A stretch of 64,000 nt of DNA from Mariannaea sp. PMI_226 (taxonomy: Eukaryota; Ascomycota; Sordariomycetes; Hypocreales; Nectriaceae): the NCBI GenBank assembly GCA_024336345.1, contig JANFOG010000004.1, forward strand, positions 496,001 to 560,000, in the 5' to 3' direction. Under the pieces are notes generated by a model. That model made no database searches. It saw nothing but the letters and a program-made list of their open reading frames with translations, and had not been told where the DNA came from. Position numbers and translations under genes: made by a program. Numbering within the stretch: the first letter of the stretch is position 1; every line of letters starts with the position of its first letter. Below, piece by piece: positions 23,632 through 33,885 of this stretch.

Positions 23632-24696
23632 TCATATCTCAACATCGCCAAGAATCTCCTCAAAGATCTCAAAGTTGCCCTCATTCCGCTTATCATAGAC
23701 AGCGAACCACACATCTTCCCACCAGCCGCCTTGAAACTCCGATTCCTTAAGCACTTCCAACCAGCAATTCGCAACCTCCCTCGGCGGGTTTCCAAACGCT
23801 CCGCAACCCAGGGCACCCAGCACGAGCAGACCGTGCTCTTGATGCGCCGCCATCCTTAGACACAGTCGCATCTTGGTTTTGGTCAATTCGCGATCTGAGG
23901 GCCGAGAGAAGACACGCTTCTCCTGCATGCCATCGCTTGTTGGGATTTGGATTCTGTCGACGGGCGGTTTGCGCAGAGCCGCAATGCTAATGACGCTTAC
24001 CACGGGAAGGTCTTTGGCATCAACGTCTGGCCAGAGGAGCTCATGTCCCGAGTCCATGTCGGAGCGAATAATGACACATGCGGGAGTGTATATCCCCATC
24101 CGCTGTCTCCAAGGATAGTAGCGTTTGTGTAAAGACAGGTAGAGTGAACTGCGATAGCAGAGGGCTTCTTCTTGTGCACGCGCTCCCTTCAACCATCCTC
24201 CGCCCGGACTTGAATGACTAGCCAGGTTCAAGACGGCGACACGGCCAGAAGCCGGACCTTTGGAGTCCCTCAGGCGAATGGCAGCATTGAACGAATCCTC
24301 GTTGAAGACTTTGATGCGGGTCCTTCCTGAGCTGGTTTTCCGGGGGCAATCCAGCGACCTGAGCCGGCGGGCATTCTCATAAAGATAGGCTCCCGACTGG
24401 TCGGCCCGGATGTGGGGAAGTTTTTTGAGGATATCAGGAAGCACGCGGCGCGTCTCTTCAGCCACTTCCGCGAGGGCGCCATTTTGTCGATATGCGTCAT
24501 GACGCCTTCGGCGAGATGTCGATGTGTTGTGTGTGCTGGCAGATGCTGACGCTGCTGGGTGATCGTCGGGGTGGTTGGATTGACGACGTGCCGTTACTTG
24601 TGGTGTCTGAGCCGCAGGTCGCGGAGGTCGGTTCAGCCAGCCATCCAGTGTCCTCTGGCCCCTTCCGAGTTCCATGTCCGAGTTCCTATTTTCCAT
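23632..24696 (-). CDS. Microbial-type poly(ADP-ribose) glycohydrolase (PARG)
   Basis: The gene is one exon encoding 354 residues. PARG hydrolyses ribose-ribose bonds in poly(ADP-ribose) through a macrodomain-like fold. The signature loop is present: NLASHSSPGGGW at residues 157-168, then the catalytic QEE at 175-177 within GARAQEEALCYRSSLY. Other conserved parts are the FNEDSFNAAI-type start of the fold (~130) and GLLVLGALGCGAFGNPP (~293-309), which binds the distal ribose in macrodomains. The first ~65 residues are disordered and Arg/Ser-rich, with QRTLDGWL at 14-21 resembling a PCNA-interacting peptide. The nucleus is the likely location. The domain is complete and has the key residues, so activity is likely. 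Confidence 0.88.
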   Translation of the reverse strand: MENRNSDMELGRGQRTLDGWLNRPPRPAAQTPQVTARRQSNHPDDHPAASASASTHNTSTSRRRRHDAYRQNGALAEVAEETRRVLPDILKKLPHIRADQSGAYLYENARRLRSLDCPRKTSSGRTRIKVFNEDSFNAAIRLRDSKGPASGRVAVLNLASHSSPGGGWLKGARAQEEALCYRSSLYLSLHKRYYPWRQRMGIYTPACVIIRSDMDSGHELLWPDVDAKDLPVVSVISIAALRKPPVDRIQIPTSDGMQEKRVFSRPSDRELTKTKMRLCLRMAAHQEHGLLVLGALGCGAFGNPPREVANCWLEVLKESEFQGGWWEDVWFAVYDKRNEGNFEIFEEILGDVEI

Positions 24697-25315
24697 TTCC
24701 GTCGGGTGCTTTCATATAATGCGTGCTTATGTCTAGTTTGTGTTGTTGAAGTTTACATGAGTTATTGGCTCCTCAGGTGTGTGCATGGGGCTAGGCACCC
24801 ATGCGTGATGGGGGACTCTTTTGAATAGGTGCTTGCAGGACAAGAAATCAGACTAGGGAGGCTGTGAAACGCAGCGTCAGTCCAAAGCCCCAGTGATAGT
24901 GAGAGTTTTCCGAAAAGTGTGCTTCAATCAGACGTGATATGTCTGCTATCTTTAGTAAGGCAGCTCATCACCTGGCCAGCTCTGCGCAACCAGTCACGCC
25001 AGCTAGATGCATCACAACTGCGACACTAGCGGTCGGCCGCCAGAAGTCAACTGACAGAACAACAGCTGTATGGACACATAGAGGAACTGGTGCAACTATA
25101 TATTCATAATCAAAAACACAAATTTGTCCGCTGTTTTATTTTTCCTTTCCTTTCCGTATTGTACATTGCTCATGTTCCGTAACCAGCGAAAGAGCATATC
25201 CAGCTAGAAGTACAGGTTCGGCCAATACCTGAATAGGTATAGTGAGGCTTTCCAAGAGCATCGTCCTCAGCTTTCTCGTGCTCGGTCAACCGCCCAATCC
25301 ATCACACACCGTTTT
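24697..25315. other. Intergenic region PARG / BCS1
   Basis: This 619-bp stretch holds the PARG promoter and the BCS1 3' UTR. I see no further gene. Confidence 0.4.
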
Positions 25316-26716
25316 CTATACAGGTGTCTTGATAGCACCGTCAGGAATTGTCTCCTCAGTCTCGAATTTTCGCGGGATGAGCCCTTCGACCATCTCAATA
25401 GCCCCGTCCATGTCAGCTTTGTTAAATAGGAAGAGTCCCTGGATTGCTGCTGTGCTTGTATGCCTATTTGATGGCTTCCCGTCGGGGAATACACCAAATA
25501 AACCAAGTTCATCGAGACGAGAGAGGAATCGTTCCCGATAGGTATTGTCTTGATCGGCGTCTTTGTAAAAGCGATCCCACATCTGTGTCGCTTGGAAGCG
25601 AGTCGCCTCGCCAATGCGAAGGGTCATATCCACTCGGCCAGGTCGAATCAATGCAGGATCCAGACGATCGATATGATTCGTAGTCAGGAACGCAATACGC
25701 TCCTCGCCTGCCGCAACTCCATCCAAGGCATTCAGGAGACCTGAGAACGTAACCGTAGCACCGCTGTACCCATCAGTGTCCCGTTGTCGACGATTCACGA
25801 ATGCGGCATCGGCATCTTCAAGCAGCAGCAAGCTCCTCTTTGGTAGCTTGGTCAGCAGATACGCCAATTTGTCGTCCGTCATGCCCATTTCGCTGAGGTT
25901 AATCATGGCAACGCTAAAATCCAGCTCGCCAGCCAACGCTTGAATAAAGGAAGTCTTTCCACTACCTGGGGGCCCAAATAGGAGGTATCCCCTTCGATAT
26001 GGAATTCCTCTGTCAACATACCACTGCTGACGGTCCATAAAGTCCTTCACGTCATCGACGATGGCCTCCTTGATTCCTTCGTCGAGTATGACAGAACCAA
26101 GAGGTCGTTTCTTTCTTGGGTCACCAAGAGGCACCCACTCCATTCCCCGCGCCGAATAGACTACGGTTTTACCCTCATTCGCCTTTGCGGCCAACCGGTG
26201 CGCCTCGCCAAATACCTCCTCGAAAACGTGTCGATGTGCCCACAGCGTTGTCAGCTGTAGAATCTCGTGCGGTTCGCCTGTGTTCATGTTGGCCGTGCTG
26301 TGCTTTTCTCGATTGACTGCAATATATGCATTGCGGTGCTTGACGATGTGCCGGCCATAACCGGGCTGCAAAAAGAAGTGCGCATGAGCTGGTCCGCTAG
26401 CTCCTGGTATTCGGGATGCGGTCGTGGTCGAGACGGAGAGATTGTGGATTCGAGTGATTCGGGAAGCAATGAAGCCGGGGTTCTCGCGCGGCTGTGACAG
26501 CCAGGCAAGGACCCATGGATAGGCGGGATCCTGCTTGCCGATTTCAACATTGACGAGCAAGCGGCGACGGGCGACTCCAATAGCACTTATCGCTCCTTTG
26601 CGGGCAAAGGCTGCAGCTGCGCCGAGGGCGCCGAGGCCAATTCCACCCGCGAAGAGCGGGTTATCAAAGAGTGCATTGATGTTGAGCAGCGACGTTGAAG
26701 CTGTTTCTGTCGACAT
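25316..26716 (-). CDS. BCS1: BCS1, AAA chaperone for the bc1-complex Rieske protein
   Basis: One exon encodes 466 residues. Bcs1 sits in the mitochondrial inner membrane and translocates the folded Rieske Fe-S protein for assembly into complex III. One N-terminal membrane segment (~20-42, Gly/Ala-rich) is followed by the Arg-rich internal targeting region, the Bcs1-specific domain (~50-220), and the AAA module. Walker A is GPPGSGKTS at ~248-256, Walker B is LLLLED at ~296-301, and TTNHIDRLDPALIRPGRVD carries the sensor/arginine-finger region. The Bcs1 hallmark YVDRGIPYRRGYLLFG precedes the P-loop. The length matches the family (yeast 456). There is no cleavable presequence, as expected for Bcs1. 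Confidence 0.93.
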   Translation of the reverse strand: MSTETASTSLLNINALFDNPLFAGGIGLGALGAAAAFARKGAISAIGVARRRLLVNVEIGKQDPAYPWVLAWLSQPRENPGFIASRITRIHNLSVSTTTASRIPGASGPAHAHFFLQPGYGRHIVKHRNAYIAVNREKHSTANMNTGEPHEILQLTTLWAHRHVFEEVFGEAHRLAAKANEGKTVVYSARGMEWVPLGDPRKKRPLGSVILDEGIKEAIVDDVKDFMDRQQWYVDRGIPYRRGYLLFGPPGSGKTSFIQALAGELDFSVAMINLSEMGMTDDKLAYLLTKLPKRSLLLLEDADAAFVNRRQRDTDGYSGATVTFSGLLNALDGVAAGEERIAFLTTNHIDRLDPALIRPGRVDMTLRIGEATRFQATQMWDRFYKDADQDNTYRERFLSRLDELGLFGVFPDGKPSNRHTSTAAIQGLFLFNKADMDGAIEMVEGLIPRKFETEETIPDGAIKTPV

Positions 26717-27355
26717 GCCGGCGCATTTGGGGAGTAATCTAGAAGTTTGGGCCGGAGTGACGACGAAAATAGAATTATTGTTAGATGACTAAGCGCGTCA
26801 TGACAGACGACCTTATCCGAAGTTTGAGCTGTTTTCCAATATCTCAATGTTCGAATACAACTTTACGACAGTATAACTTTTCTCGGAGTGGGCCTTCAGC
26901 CTTTTCCTTTTGCAACTCAGTATGTATACTTTGAGTTCTGTTATTTTTGTATAGTGCCGTAAACATCATTTCCATTGTAGCAAGCAGAAATCGACTAATG
27001 TACTCCATATCATGTCAGTTAATTCAGCATGTATCTAGCGTAGTATTTATGCTAGTCTCAATGATACTTTGCTCACCTCCTCGCCACAATGTGTTTAAAT
27101 TTCAAGTTATATTTATTTTCAACTTTTCTTTTGAAAAAAAAAAAAAAAAAAAAAGGTAAGCTCAACAAGGCAAAACGAGCCGTTTTTCCTGTTGTCGTCT
27201 GGAATATGCCTCCAGGGTAGGTAGGCCATGGATGATGGGCCCTGGGCAAACGTAATTGGTTGCATTTGCCCGCCTCTCTCACATGTAACCATTCCTTGCC
27301 GCTCTTAAAAAAAAGCAACAAAAAAGTAATTGGAAGGCGATGGCGAACATCTTTA
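26717..27355. other. Intergenic region BCS1 / tRNA
   Basis: This region holds the BCS1 promoter, an ~18-nt A run at about 27137-27154, and the sequence 3' of the tRNA with T runs on the minus strand (A8 at 27307-27314 and A6 at 27320-27325 on the plus strand). These runs are probable RNA polymerase III terminators. Confidence 0.5.
27307..27325 (-). terminator. Probable RNA polymerase III terminator of tRNA-Ile
   Basis: Two minus-strand T runs (6 and 8 T) lie about 31-49 nt after the mature tRNA 3' end. RNA polymerase III stops at runs of this kind. Confidence 0.6.
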
Positions 27356-27452
27356 TGCTCCCAGCAGGGCTTGAACCTGCGACCTCCGCATCACCAACTA
27401 TTACTTGAAGTAATTATTAGTACGAAGCTCTGACCAACTGAGCTATGGAAGC
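27356..27452 (-). tRNA. tRNA-Ile (anticodon AAU) with a 23-nt intron
   Basis: The sequence folds as a full cloverleaf: acceptor stem GCTTCCA/TGGGAGC, D arm GCTC...GAGC, anticodon stem TCGTA/TGCGG with two G-T pairs, and T arm GCAGG/CCTGC with loop TTCAAGC. The loop CTAATA-A gives anticodon AAT. A 23-nt intron (27392-27414) interrupts the anticodon loop after the base 3' of the anticodon, the standard eukaryotic position. The discriminator base is A and no CCA is encoded. Internal promoter boxes are visible: A box TAGCTCAGTTGG and B box GGTTCAAGCC (27368-27377). The intron contains a 7-bp self-complementary element (ATTACTT/AAGTAAT). Confidence 0.93.
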
Positions 27453-28766
27453 CAACCAATTTTGATGGTCGGCGGTCGAGATATTTGAGTAGTTAGACCA
27501 CAAACTTGGTGCTTGGTAAAAAGTTATGTGTTGATTACCTACATGAAGTGGAGTCTTGATGGACAATTGGGGTGTGGAATCAAGGGCCATCACTGTCTCG
27601 ACAGCGATTGGAGGACAGTAACTAGTTATCCTTTTCCCGAACCTCGTACACGAAGCGGAGCTACTAAGTCTAGCGGTGGAAAGGTAACCAGCTGGTGGGC
27701 CATGTTACTATGACATGATAGAATCGATGGACAGCTGGATCCCGAAATGGAACGTCTCTGAAAGGATGAAGGCAAGCCTCGCTCTAAGGTGAATCACCAG
27801 GAGGCGCAAAGGTTGGTAAGGGGGGTGATGTGTGACGAAGAACGGTCCCACCGAGGGGAAATCAGGCGAGGTAGTGATCGTACGTATCTTCATACCGCCG
27901 CATCTCATCTCCCATACCCCGGAATGAGCGTAGGTGGTTGTTTGGACCGGTGAAGAAGAGCACAGGTGCAGCTCGTGATTCCGTCAGTCCGTGTTGGCAG
28001 CTCAACTGGCTCGCCGCCAGTTCGTTGAGCTAGTGACTAATTGGAGGGGCAGCCAGGAGGCCATGGCGAGAGGACATATCGCCAAGCATCAATTGACTTA
28101 AGCTATGGATGAATTTTCGATGCTCCTGCTCGAGCCTCCGTAAGCATTGAAAAAAATAAAAAAATCGAACGAGCCGCTTCTCTCTCAATTGGGAGACTCC
28201 CATAATCGCCCGTGAAGTTGTTTCGCGCTTCGCCCTCTTCCGGGGATCGTTGCCCGGGGGGCGCGCTTGGCCCGGGACGGGGGAGTCCCCAGCCGCCCGG
28301 ACATGTTTGAGCGCAATGAGACGTTAGAGTATGACTACCTTGGGTAGGAGGGGCAATGGCCGTACTGGAGGGGTAAGCACCTGTAGGGATTGGATAGAGG
28401 GATAACCATGCAGCGCAACACGCAGCGACTGCGGCATATCGAGATTTCCCACCGGCACTGCACATGCGTGTTAGCTCGGTGGTTGGCCGTAGGCCCTTCA
28501 GCAACTTTCTCGTCTTTGAGGCCCTCGCTCCTGTACCATGGCCAGGCCGTCCAGCCAACCGTTTCGCTCACGATGTCGGATGCGGGGGAGACTGGATGGA
28601 GACGCCATGGGGTCACACGCCCGAATTCATCAGAATCATGAAGGCGGCGACGCCTGGGTTTCCCGATGGATAGGCAAGTAGGTCTCCAAATGGAGGCACC
28701 CGTCCCGCATGTTTCCGTCTGCTTCGGCTACAGTAGGGAGTCTTGCTCGGCAATGAGGAAGTATCG

Positions 28767-28774
28767 TATATAAA
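28767..28774 (+). promoter_or_regulatory. TATA box, probable distal aldolase promoter
   Basis: TATATAAA is followed ~25 nt later by a CT-rich leader, the usual arrangement for a strong fungal promoter. No protein start in a useful frame follows directly, and the nearest gene it could serve is the aldolase. Confidence 0.5.
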
Positions 28775-28934
28775 TCAAGTCCGTGTCCCTTTGTCCCGAA
28801 GATTTCCTCTTGGTTTCTTCTCTTCCTTTGGTCAATTGAACCTCAAGATATTTTCTCTTCATCAATCGCCCCCCACCCGTCAATCTACACCTCCACCTAT
28901 TCAAGGTTCAGAGAGATCTTAGGTCTGAAAGCGT

Positions 28935-30219
28935 GTAAGTCGAGCCACTTATCATCTGCCTGACTCCAATGCCCACGCCCATTGGCGCCTTTGTGGCATG
29001 TCCACTCTCCACTATACCACCGAGCATAAAGCCCTCAGGGCTTTGTGCTGCGCTGCCTTCCCCCCTTCTGCCAAAGCTCGAGTGAGCTACTGTTGACCAT
29101 CCGCCGAGTGGAGTGAGTGCAATTGACATGAGCCGCCGCACTGGGACTTGGTGGTTCGCTACGTCTGTGCCGTGCAGAATCGTCGTGGTGTGGTTGGTGC
29201 TGGGGGTCCTTGAGCTGCGGCCCGATATCGCGGCCACTACGAGCGTTGATTAAAGGTGAGGTGAGCTTATGTGTCAAGGTGAACCAGCGCATCAATCAAT
29301 TCAATTCAACGAGAAAAAAAAATTGCAGGGTAAAAAAAAAAAACCGAATCGGGACCAGCCACCCGCGGAGCTATGGAGAGGGAGCCGGCGGGGACAAAAA
29401 ATGCTCTGATGCTTTGATGTTCTGATGCTCTGATTATTCTGTCTCTGATTAGGACTGAGAGGTGCGGTGAGATTAGAATTCGCAGCAAGCCCTCTTTTCA
29501 AAACCTTGGCTGTTGCTGCTGGTAGCGAAAAGTGAGGCGAGCAGGTGTCTTGTTCTCTACACCATGATACCAATTATTACAGCGACCCTCACAACAAACC
29601 TCTCAGCTCTGAACAAGACTGCAGGCATCAATGCATCAACCATCAACCTGGGAGATATTGCGCTCAAACTAGACCAAAGCCAGCGATTGATCCCATTGTC
29701 TCCAGCAGGCTCCCGGTGAGCTACAGCAGTAGTTGCACCATTCTCGCCAATCGAAACAAGGTGTTTGCAAATGAAATTGGGAAGCGATGAAAAGAAAGAT
29801 CCTCCCTTATCATGCGTGGACCGTGGTTTCACCGAACTAACATGTCACCTTGGCTCACCTCACCTCACTTCACCTCATGGCCCATGGGCGCTCTCGGGCA
29901 CAGGCTCCTCCGCCTCACTTTGAGACGTGAATGCTTGGTTGTGTCAGGGAAACGAGAAAGCAATGGCCAGAATACAGCCATCGCTTGAGCAAAAAATGAG
30001 ACCATTCTGACCTTCTTCCCTGTTGCTGTAATTTACCCTCCTACAGCTACCCCTCCTCCCCCTCCTCCTTTCTGCCCTGGTCGGCCTTATCGATAAGCTA
30101 TCGTCTCAGTTGTGTTGAAAACCCCGCGCCAACACCCACGCCCCCCCCTCCCCTCCCCCCGCCGTCATCGTTCCCACTCGCATCAACTAGACTGACAATC
30201 TCCTTTTGGCTCTCAACAG
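28935..30219 (+). other. Candidate 1285-nt leader intron of the aldolase transcript
   Basis: The donor GTAAGT at 28935 follows the CT-rich leader. The acceptor CAG at 30217-30219 is preceded by the branch-like ACTGAC and a pyrimidine tract. The acceptor is 122 nt before the aldolase ATG. This is inference from splice signals, not observed splicing. Confidence 0.4.
30086..30097. promoter_or_regulatory. 12-bp palindrome with two GATA sites before aldolase
   Basis: CTTATCGATAAG is a perfect palindrome made of two overlapping, oppositely oriented GATA-factor cores, about 245 bp before the aldolase start codon. Confidence 0.4.
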
Positions 30220-30341
30220 ATTCTTCCTCCTTCTCATATTTATTATCCTCGACCCGTCGCCTAGCTTCGATCGACCGATTTTTACATCTCATCTCTCTTT
30301 TCAACAACCTTTTACCTCCTTTAAAACCTACAACCGCAATC

Positions 30342-31661
30342 ATGGGTGCCCAAGACGTTCTGACCCGCAAGACTGGTGTCATCGTTGGTGATGATGTCCT
30401 CCGTCTCTTCGAGTACGCTCGTGAGCACGAGTTTGCTATCCCCGCCATTGTACGTGTCAATCCTCCGTTCGGCTTGAGCTTCTGCATCACATGCTTTTGA
30501 GCACGAATACTTACACACAAAATTCTTGTAGAACGTCACCTCCTCCTCTACCGTCGTTGCCTCCCTCGAGGCTGCCCGTGACGCCAAGTCCCCCATCATC
30601 CTTCAGTGCTCCCAGGGTGGTGCTGCCTACTTCGCTGGCAAGGTATGGAAACCAAAGACATAATGCCATTTTATCTGTGTATCAGAGACAACTAACACAC
30701 CTTTCAGGGTGTGAGCAACACCAATCAGGCTGCCTCCATCGCCGGTTCCGTTGCTGCCGCTCACTATATCCGCTCCATCGCTCCCGCCTATGGAATTCCC
30801 GTCGTCCTTCACACCGACCACTGCGCCAAGAAGCTCCTCCCCTGGCTCGATGGCATGCTCGATGCTGATGAGGCCTACTTCAAGATTCACAACGAGCCCC
30901 TGTTCTCTTCCCACATGATTGATCTCTCCGAGGAGCCCGTCGACTGGAACGTCGCCACCACTGCCAAGTACCTTGAGCGCGCTGCTCCCATGAAGCAGTG
31001 GCTCGAGATGGAAATTGGTATCACTGGCGGAGAGGAAGACGGTGTCAACAACGAGGGTGTTGACAACGCTTCTCTCTACACTCAGCCCGAGGATATCCTC
31101 AACATCCACAACACCCTTTCCAAAATCTCCCCCTACTTCTCCATCGCCGCTGGCTTCGGTAACGTTCACGGTGTCTACAAGCCCGGTAACGTCCAGCTTC
31201 ACCCCGAGCTCCTCGGCAAGCACCAGGAGCACGTCAAGGCCGCCATTGGCTCCAGCCTCACCAAGCCCGTTTTCTTCGTCTTCCACGGTGGCTCCGGCTC
31301 TTCCAAGCAGGAGTACCTCGACGCCATCGGCCATGGTGTCGTCAAGGTCAACATGGACACCGACATGCAGTTCGCTTACTGCTCGGGTATCCGTGACTAC
31401 ATGGTCAACAAGAAGGACTATGTCTCCACTGCCGTTGGCAACCCCGACGGCGAGGACAAGCCCAACAAGAAGTACTTTGACGTAAGTTTATCTCAACAAT
31501 TTTTTCTGTCAATTTTTGTGCAGATGCAGCACGATGAAGGTTGAACCACGGCACTAACATTGTATACATAGCCCCGTGTCTGGGTTCGCGAGGGTGAGAA
31601 GACCATGTCTGCTCGTGTCGCCGAGGCCCTTGCCGACTTCAAGACTGCTGGTACCCTTTAA
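30342..31661 (+). CDS. FBA1: Class II fructose-bisphosphate aldolase
   Basis: Four exons encode 360 residues, the usual fungal length. The introns are 30450-30531, 30643-30707 and 31482-31571, all in phase 0. The enzyme cleaves fructose-1,6-bisphosphate to dihydroxyacetone phosphate and glyceraldehyde-3-phosphate in cytosolic glycolysis. Zinc-binding histidines and signatures are visible: VVLHTDHCAKK (~110), GFGNVHGVYKPGN (~226) and FFVFHGGSGS (~265), with the phosphate-binding VVKVNMDTDMQFA after it. Codon use is strongly biased to C-ending codons, as expected for a very highly expressed gene. The start context CAATCATGGG is good. The first intron falls after codon 36. Confidence 0.97.
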
Positions 31662-32515
31662 ATGTCTAACCAATGACATGACGGGTTGTTGTAGTAATAT
31701 CCCCAGACTGGCTACACATACCCGATGATGATGATGATGCATTGAAACTTGAGAGAGAGAGCGAGATTGGGATATATTTTGGTCTTATTATCAGAAGGAC
31801 TGAATTCTACGGATATTCGAAAAACAAAAAGAAAGAAAAAATTCTGTTGACTTGTTCGGAAATCTCGGCGCCAGAGCTGCCTGTCCACGGATAGAGGTGG
31901 GAGTTTCGAAGAAGAGAGGCAAGAAATATAAAAAATACACAAACACTCTCAAAAAAAAAAAATCAGAACATTATGATGCGCGACCAAAAACACCAGCGCT
32001 TTTGTGATGAATCATTATAGTCTCCCAACACCGTTCCATGATGTTCCTTTGGTGATGTAATCTAGAAACACTCATCGCCCTGCCGGCATTCTCTCTCTCC
32101 GCAAGACACTAACAGCTGGGAGAGAGTGTATGGCTTCGAGAAACAAAAGTTAACAACGTGCGAACCATGCGATATATACACATCCACTCCACTCTGGGAC
32201 AATTTATTTTATAGAACAGCACAAGTGAGAGAATGTGTTTCTTTCTGAATTATCGTAACAACGCCATTTCTACAGCAGCCTTCACTCATGAACCATGAGT
32301 GAATAACGTAACGAAAAAGAGCAACCACCGTGTAAAACTGTACGCCGTCCTTCTCTTCGAAGAGCTCTTCGAGTATTTGTTTTATCGAACCCACCCGAGT
32401 TTTCTCGCGCCGTACCCCCTCCGTCCTAAATGTATAGCACTCCCCTTATTAGACTAATGATACCTATAGTTAACCTCGCTCGAGCAAAATGCATAGATTT
32501 CTCTGCTCTGTCCCA
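31662..32515. other. Convergent intergenic region aldolase / KES1
   Basis: This 854-bp stretch lies between two converging 3' ends. A (GAT)5 run lies at 31724-31739 in the aldolase 3' UTR. No gene is supported. Confidence 0.5.
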
Positions 32516-33823
32516 TTACCAGCCGAGGAGCTCCTTTTCGATCTTGGTAACGTCCTCAGCAGTCGGCGTAGCGGTCGCTTGCTTCTCAGCTTTGACCTTG
32601 TCAAACCGCCACAGACCACCGGTTTTGTCAGCGTCACCGTCGAGAGGCACCCCGACGATATCCCCAAGCGTCTGCAAGACAGAATCGACACCTTCAACGG
32701 CCGTGAAGTATTGGCGGTCCCAAGCCCGGTCCTCGGATCGCTCCTTGGTGCGCATGTCTCGCTGGGCTTGCTCAATTTTGCCCTTCTCGATACCAGTAGT
32801 ATCCATGTCGCCCTTCTGGATGGCTTCGGCAACCCGAGACCATGCGCGGCGGGACTCGAGAGGGTGCTGCTTCTCAGCGGGGGTGAGCTGGAGTTCGGTC
32901 TGAGGGGTATTGACAGCGTCGTAAGTGGCAACGAGATGTGACTTGGAGTTGGACTTGGCGGGGCCTTTGTAGATCTCAAAGGTCTTATTCCACTGGCCGG
33001 TGACGTTGAAGAGAACCTCTTTCTCCTTGCCAGTTGGGTAGACAGTGGCCACAACACTGTTCTTCTTGCCAGAAAGCCAGCCCTTACCACTATAGTCGAT
33101 CTTGGAGGTGAACCCGCTGGATGAAGTTATGTAGCTGGAGCCGTCGAGCTCAACAAAAGGGGCACCGAAAACGAGACCCTCAATGTGTAGAGAGGGAAGG
33201 GTGATGAGGTAGGATTCAATCTCCCCCGATGAGAGAGGCACGCGGAGAACGGCATGACCAATTTGCTTGATAATGATTGTCGTTTTGAAAGTTGCTTTTT
33301 GGGCGTTGTAGCCCTCCAATTCGACACCGGTTTTGTCATTGCGGATGCAGTACGCAGTCGCGGGAGGATGATGGCTAACCTGCTCGGAAACGAGCGTTGT
33401 AGTACCCGCGGCATCGGACCAAGTACCTAGGAAGAGCTCGCCGAGGAAAGGGTTGAGGGGCTTCTTCTCGTTGCCAAACTGGTCGCTGCGGCTGGCGTAC
33501 TGGTGCTTGAGGGTGGAGAGGAACCACTTGAGAACGAGCATGGAACGCCTGGCGGGATCGGGCTCGTCGGCGGGAGCGATCAGCACGGAGGGGTGGGTGG
33601 CCCAGTATGCGGAGAATTCAGTGAGGGACTGGCTGGAGAGGATAAATGGAGGCGCAGTGAGAGAGGAGAGGTCGCCATTGAAGGAAGCGATGGACTAGGT
33701 GAATGTTAGCGAGCGAGCGCAATGACATAAGGAACTGCTGGGAGGGAGTTGGGGATGGGGGACCTTAAGGAAGGCAGTCCAGCTGCTGCTGTTGGCCACG
33801 GAGGGTGTAGCTGTTCCGGACAT
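32516..33823 (-). CDS. KES1: Oxysterol-binding protein, OSH4/KES1 type
   Basis: The protein has 412 residues in two exons, with a 69-nt intron at 33695-33763. Short OSH proteins exchange sterol for PI4P between membranes and restrain Golgi vesicle formation. The family signature EQVSHHPP is present at about residue 110, after the lid-like N-terminus (SWTAFLKSIASFNGDLSSL). The conserved NPFLGELFLGTW lies just before it, and the C-terminal helices contain KTEAEKKQ-like charged segments. There is no PH domain, ankyrin repeat or FFAT-bearing extension, which fits Osh4 rather than long OSBPs. The donor GTCCCC is weak, but the phase-0 junction and the branch CTAAC...CCTAG acceptor rebuild the family sequence exactly. 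The gene is highly expressed in style (C-ending codons). Confidence 0.93.
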
Positions 33824-33849
33824 TGTTTATGTGGAATGGGTTGTTTGAG

Positions 33850-33885
33850 GGGGAGTGGGAGCGGGAACGGGAGCGGGAGCGTGAC
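33850..33885. repeat. 6-bp GGGAGC/GGGAAC tandem repeat
   Basis: About six imperfect hexamers lie directly upstream of the KES1 start codon, so they are probably transcribed in its 5' leader as a pyrimidine-rich array. Confidence 0.75.

Larger units (their letters stand above)
27453..30341. other. Intergenic / leader region upstream of aldolase
   Basis: The interval includes a GC-rich block (about 28.2-28.75 kb), a TATA box at 28767, a pyrimidine-rich leader (about 28.79-28.90 kb) and a strong splice donor at 28935, which together look like a distal aldolase promoter and leader exon (see findings). A GATA palindrome lies at 30086. Open frames on both strands are short and not convincing. Confidence 0.45.

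Noticed and set aside
28103..28558. 151-codon minus-strand open frame in the GC-rich block
   Set aside because: GC-rich sequence has few stop codons by chance; no domain or start support.
29566..29718. 51-codon plus-strand frame ending at a GTGAGC donor-like site
   Set aside because: It looks weakly coding, but no downstream exon or family could be found, and it lies inside the inferred aldolase leader intron.
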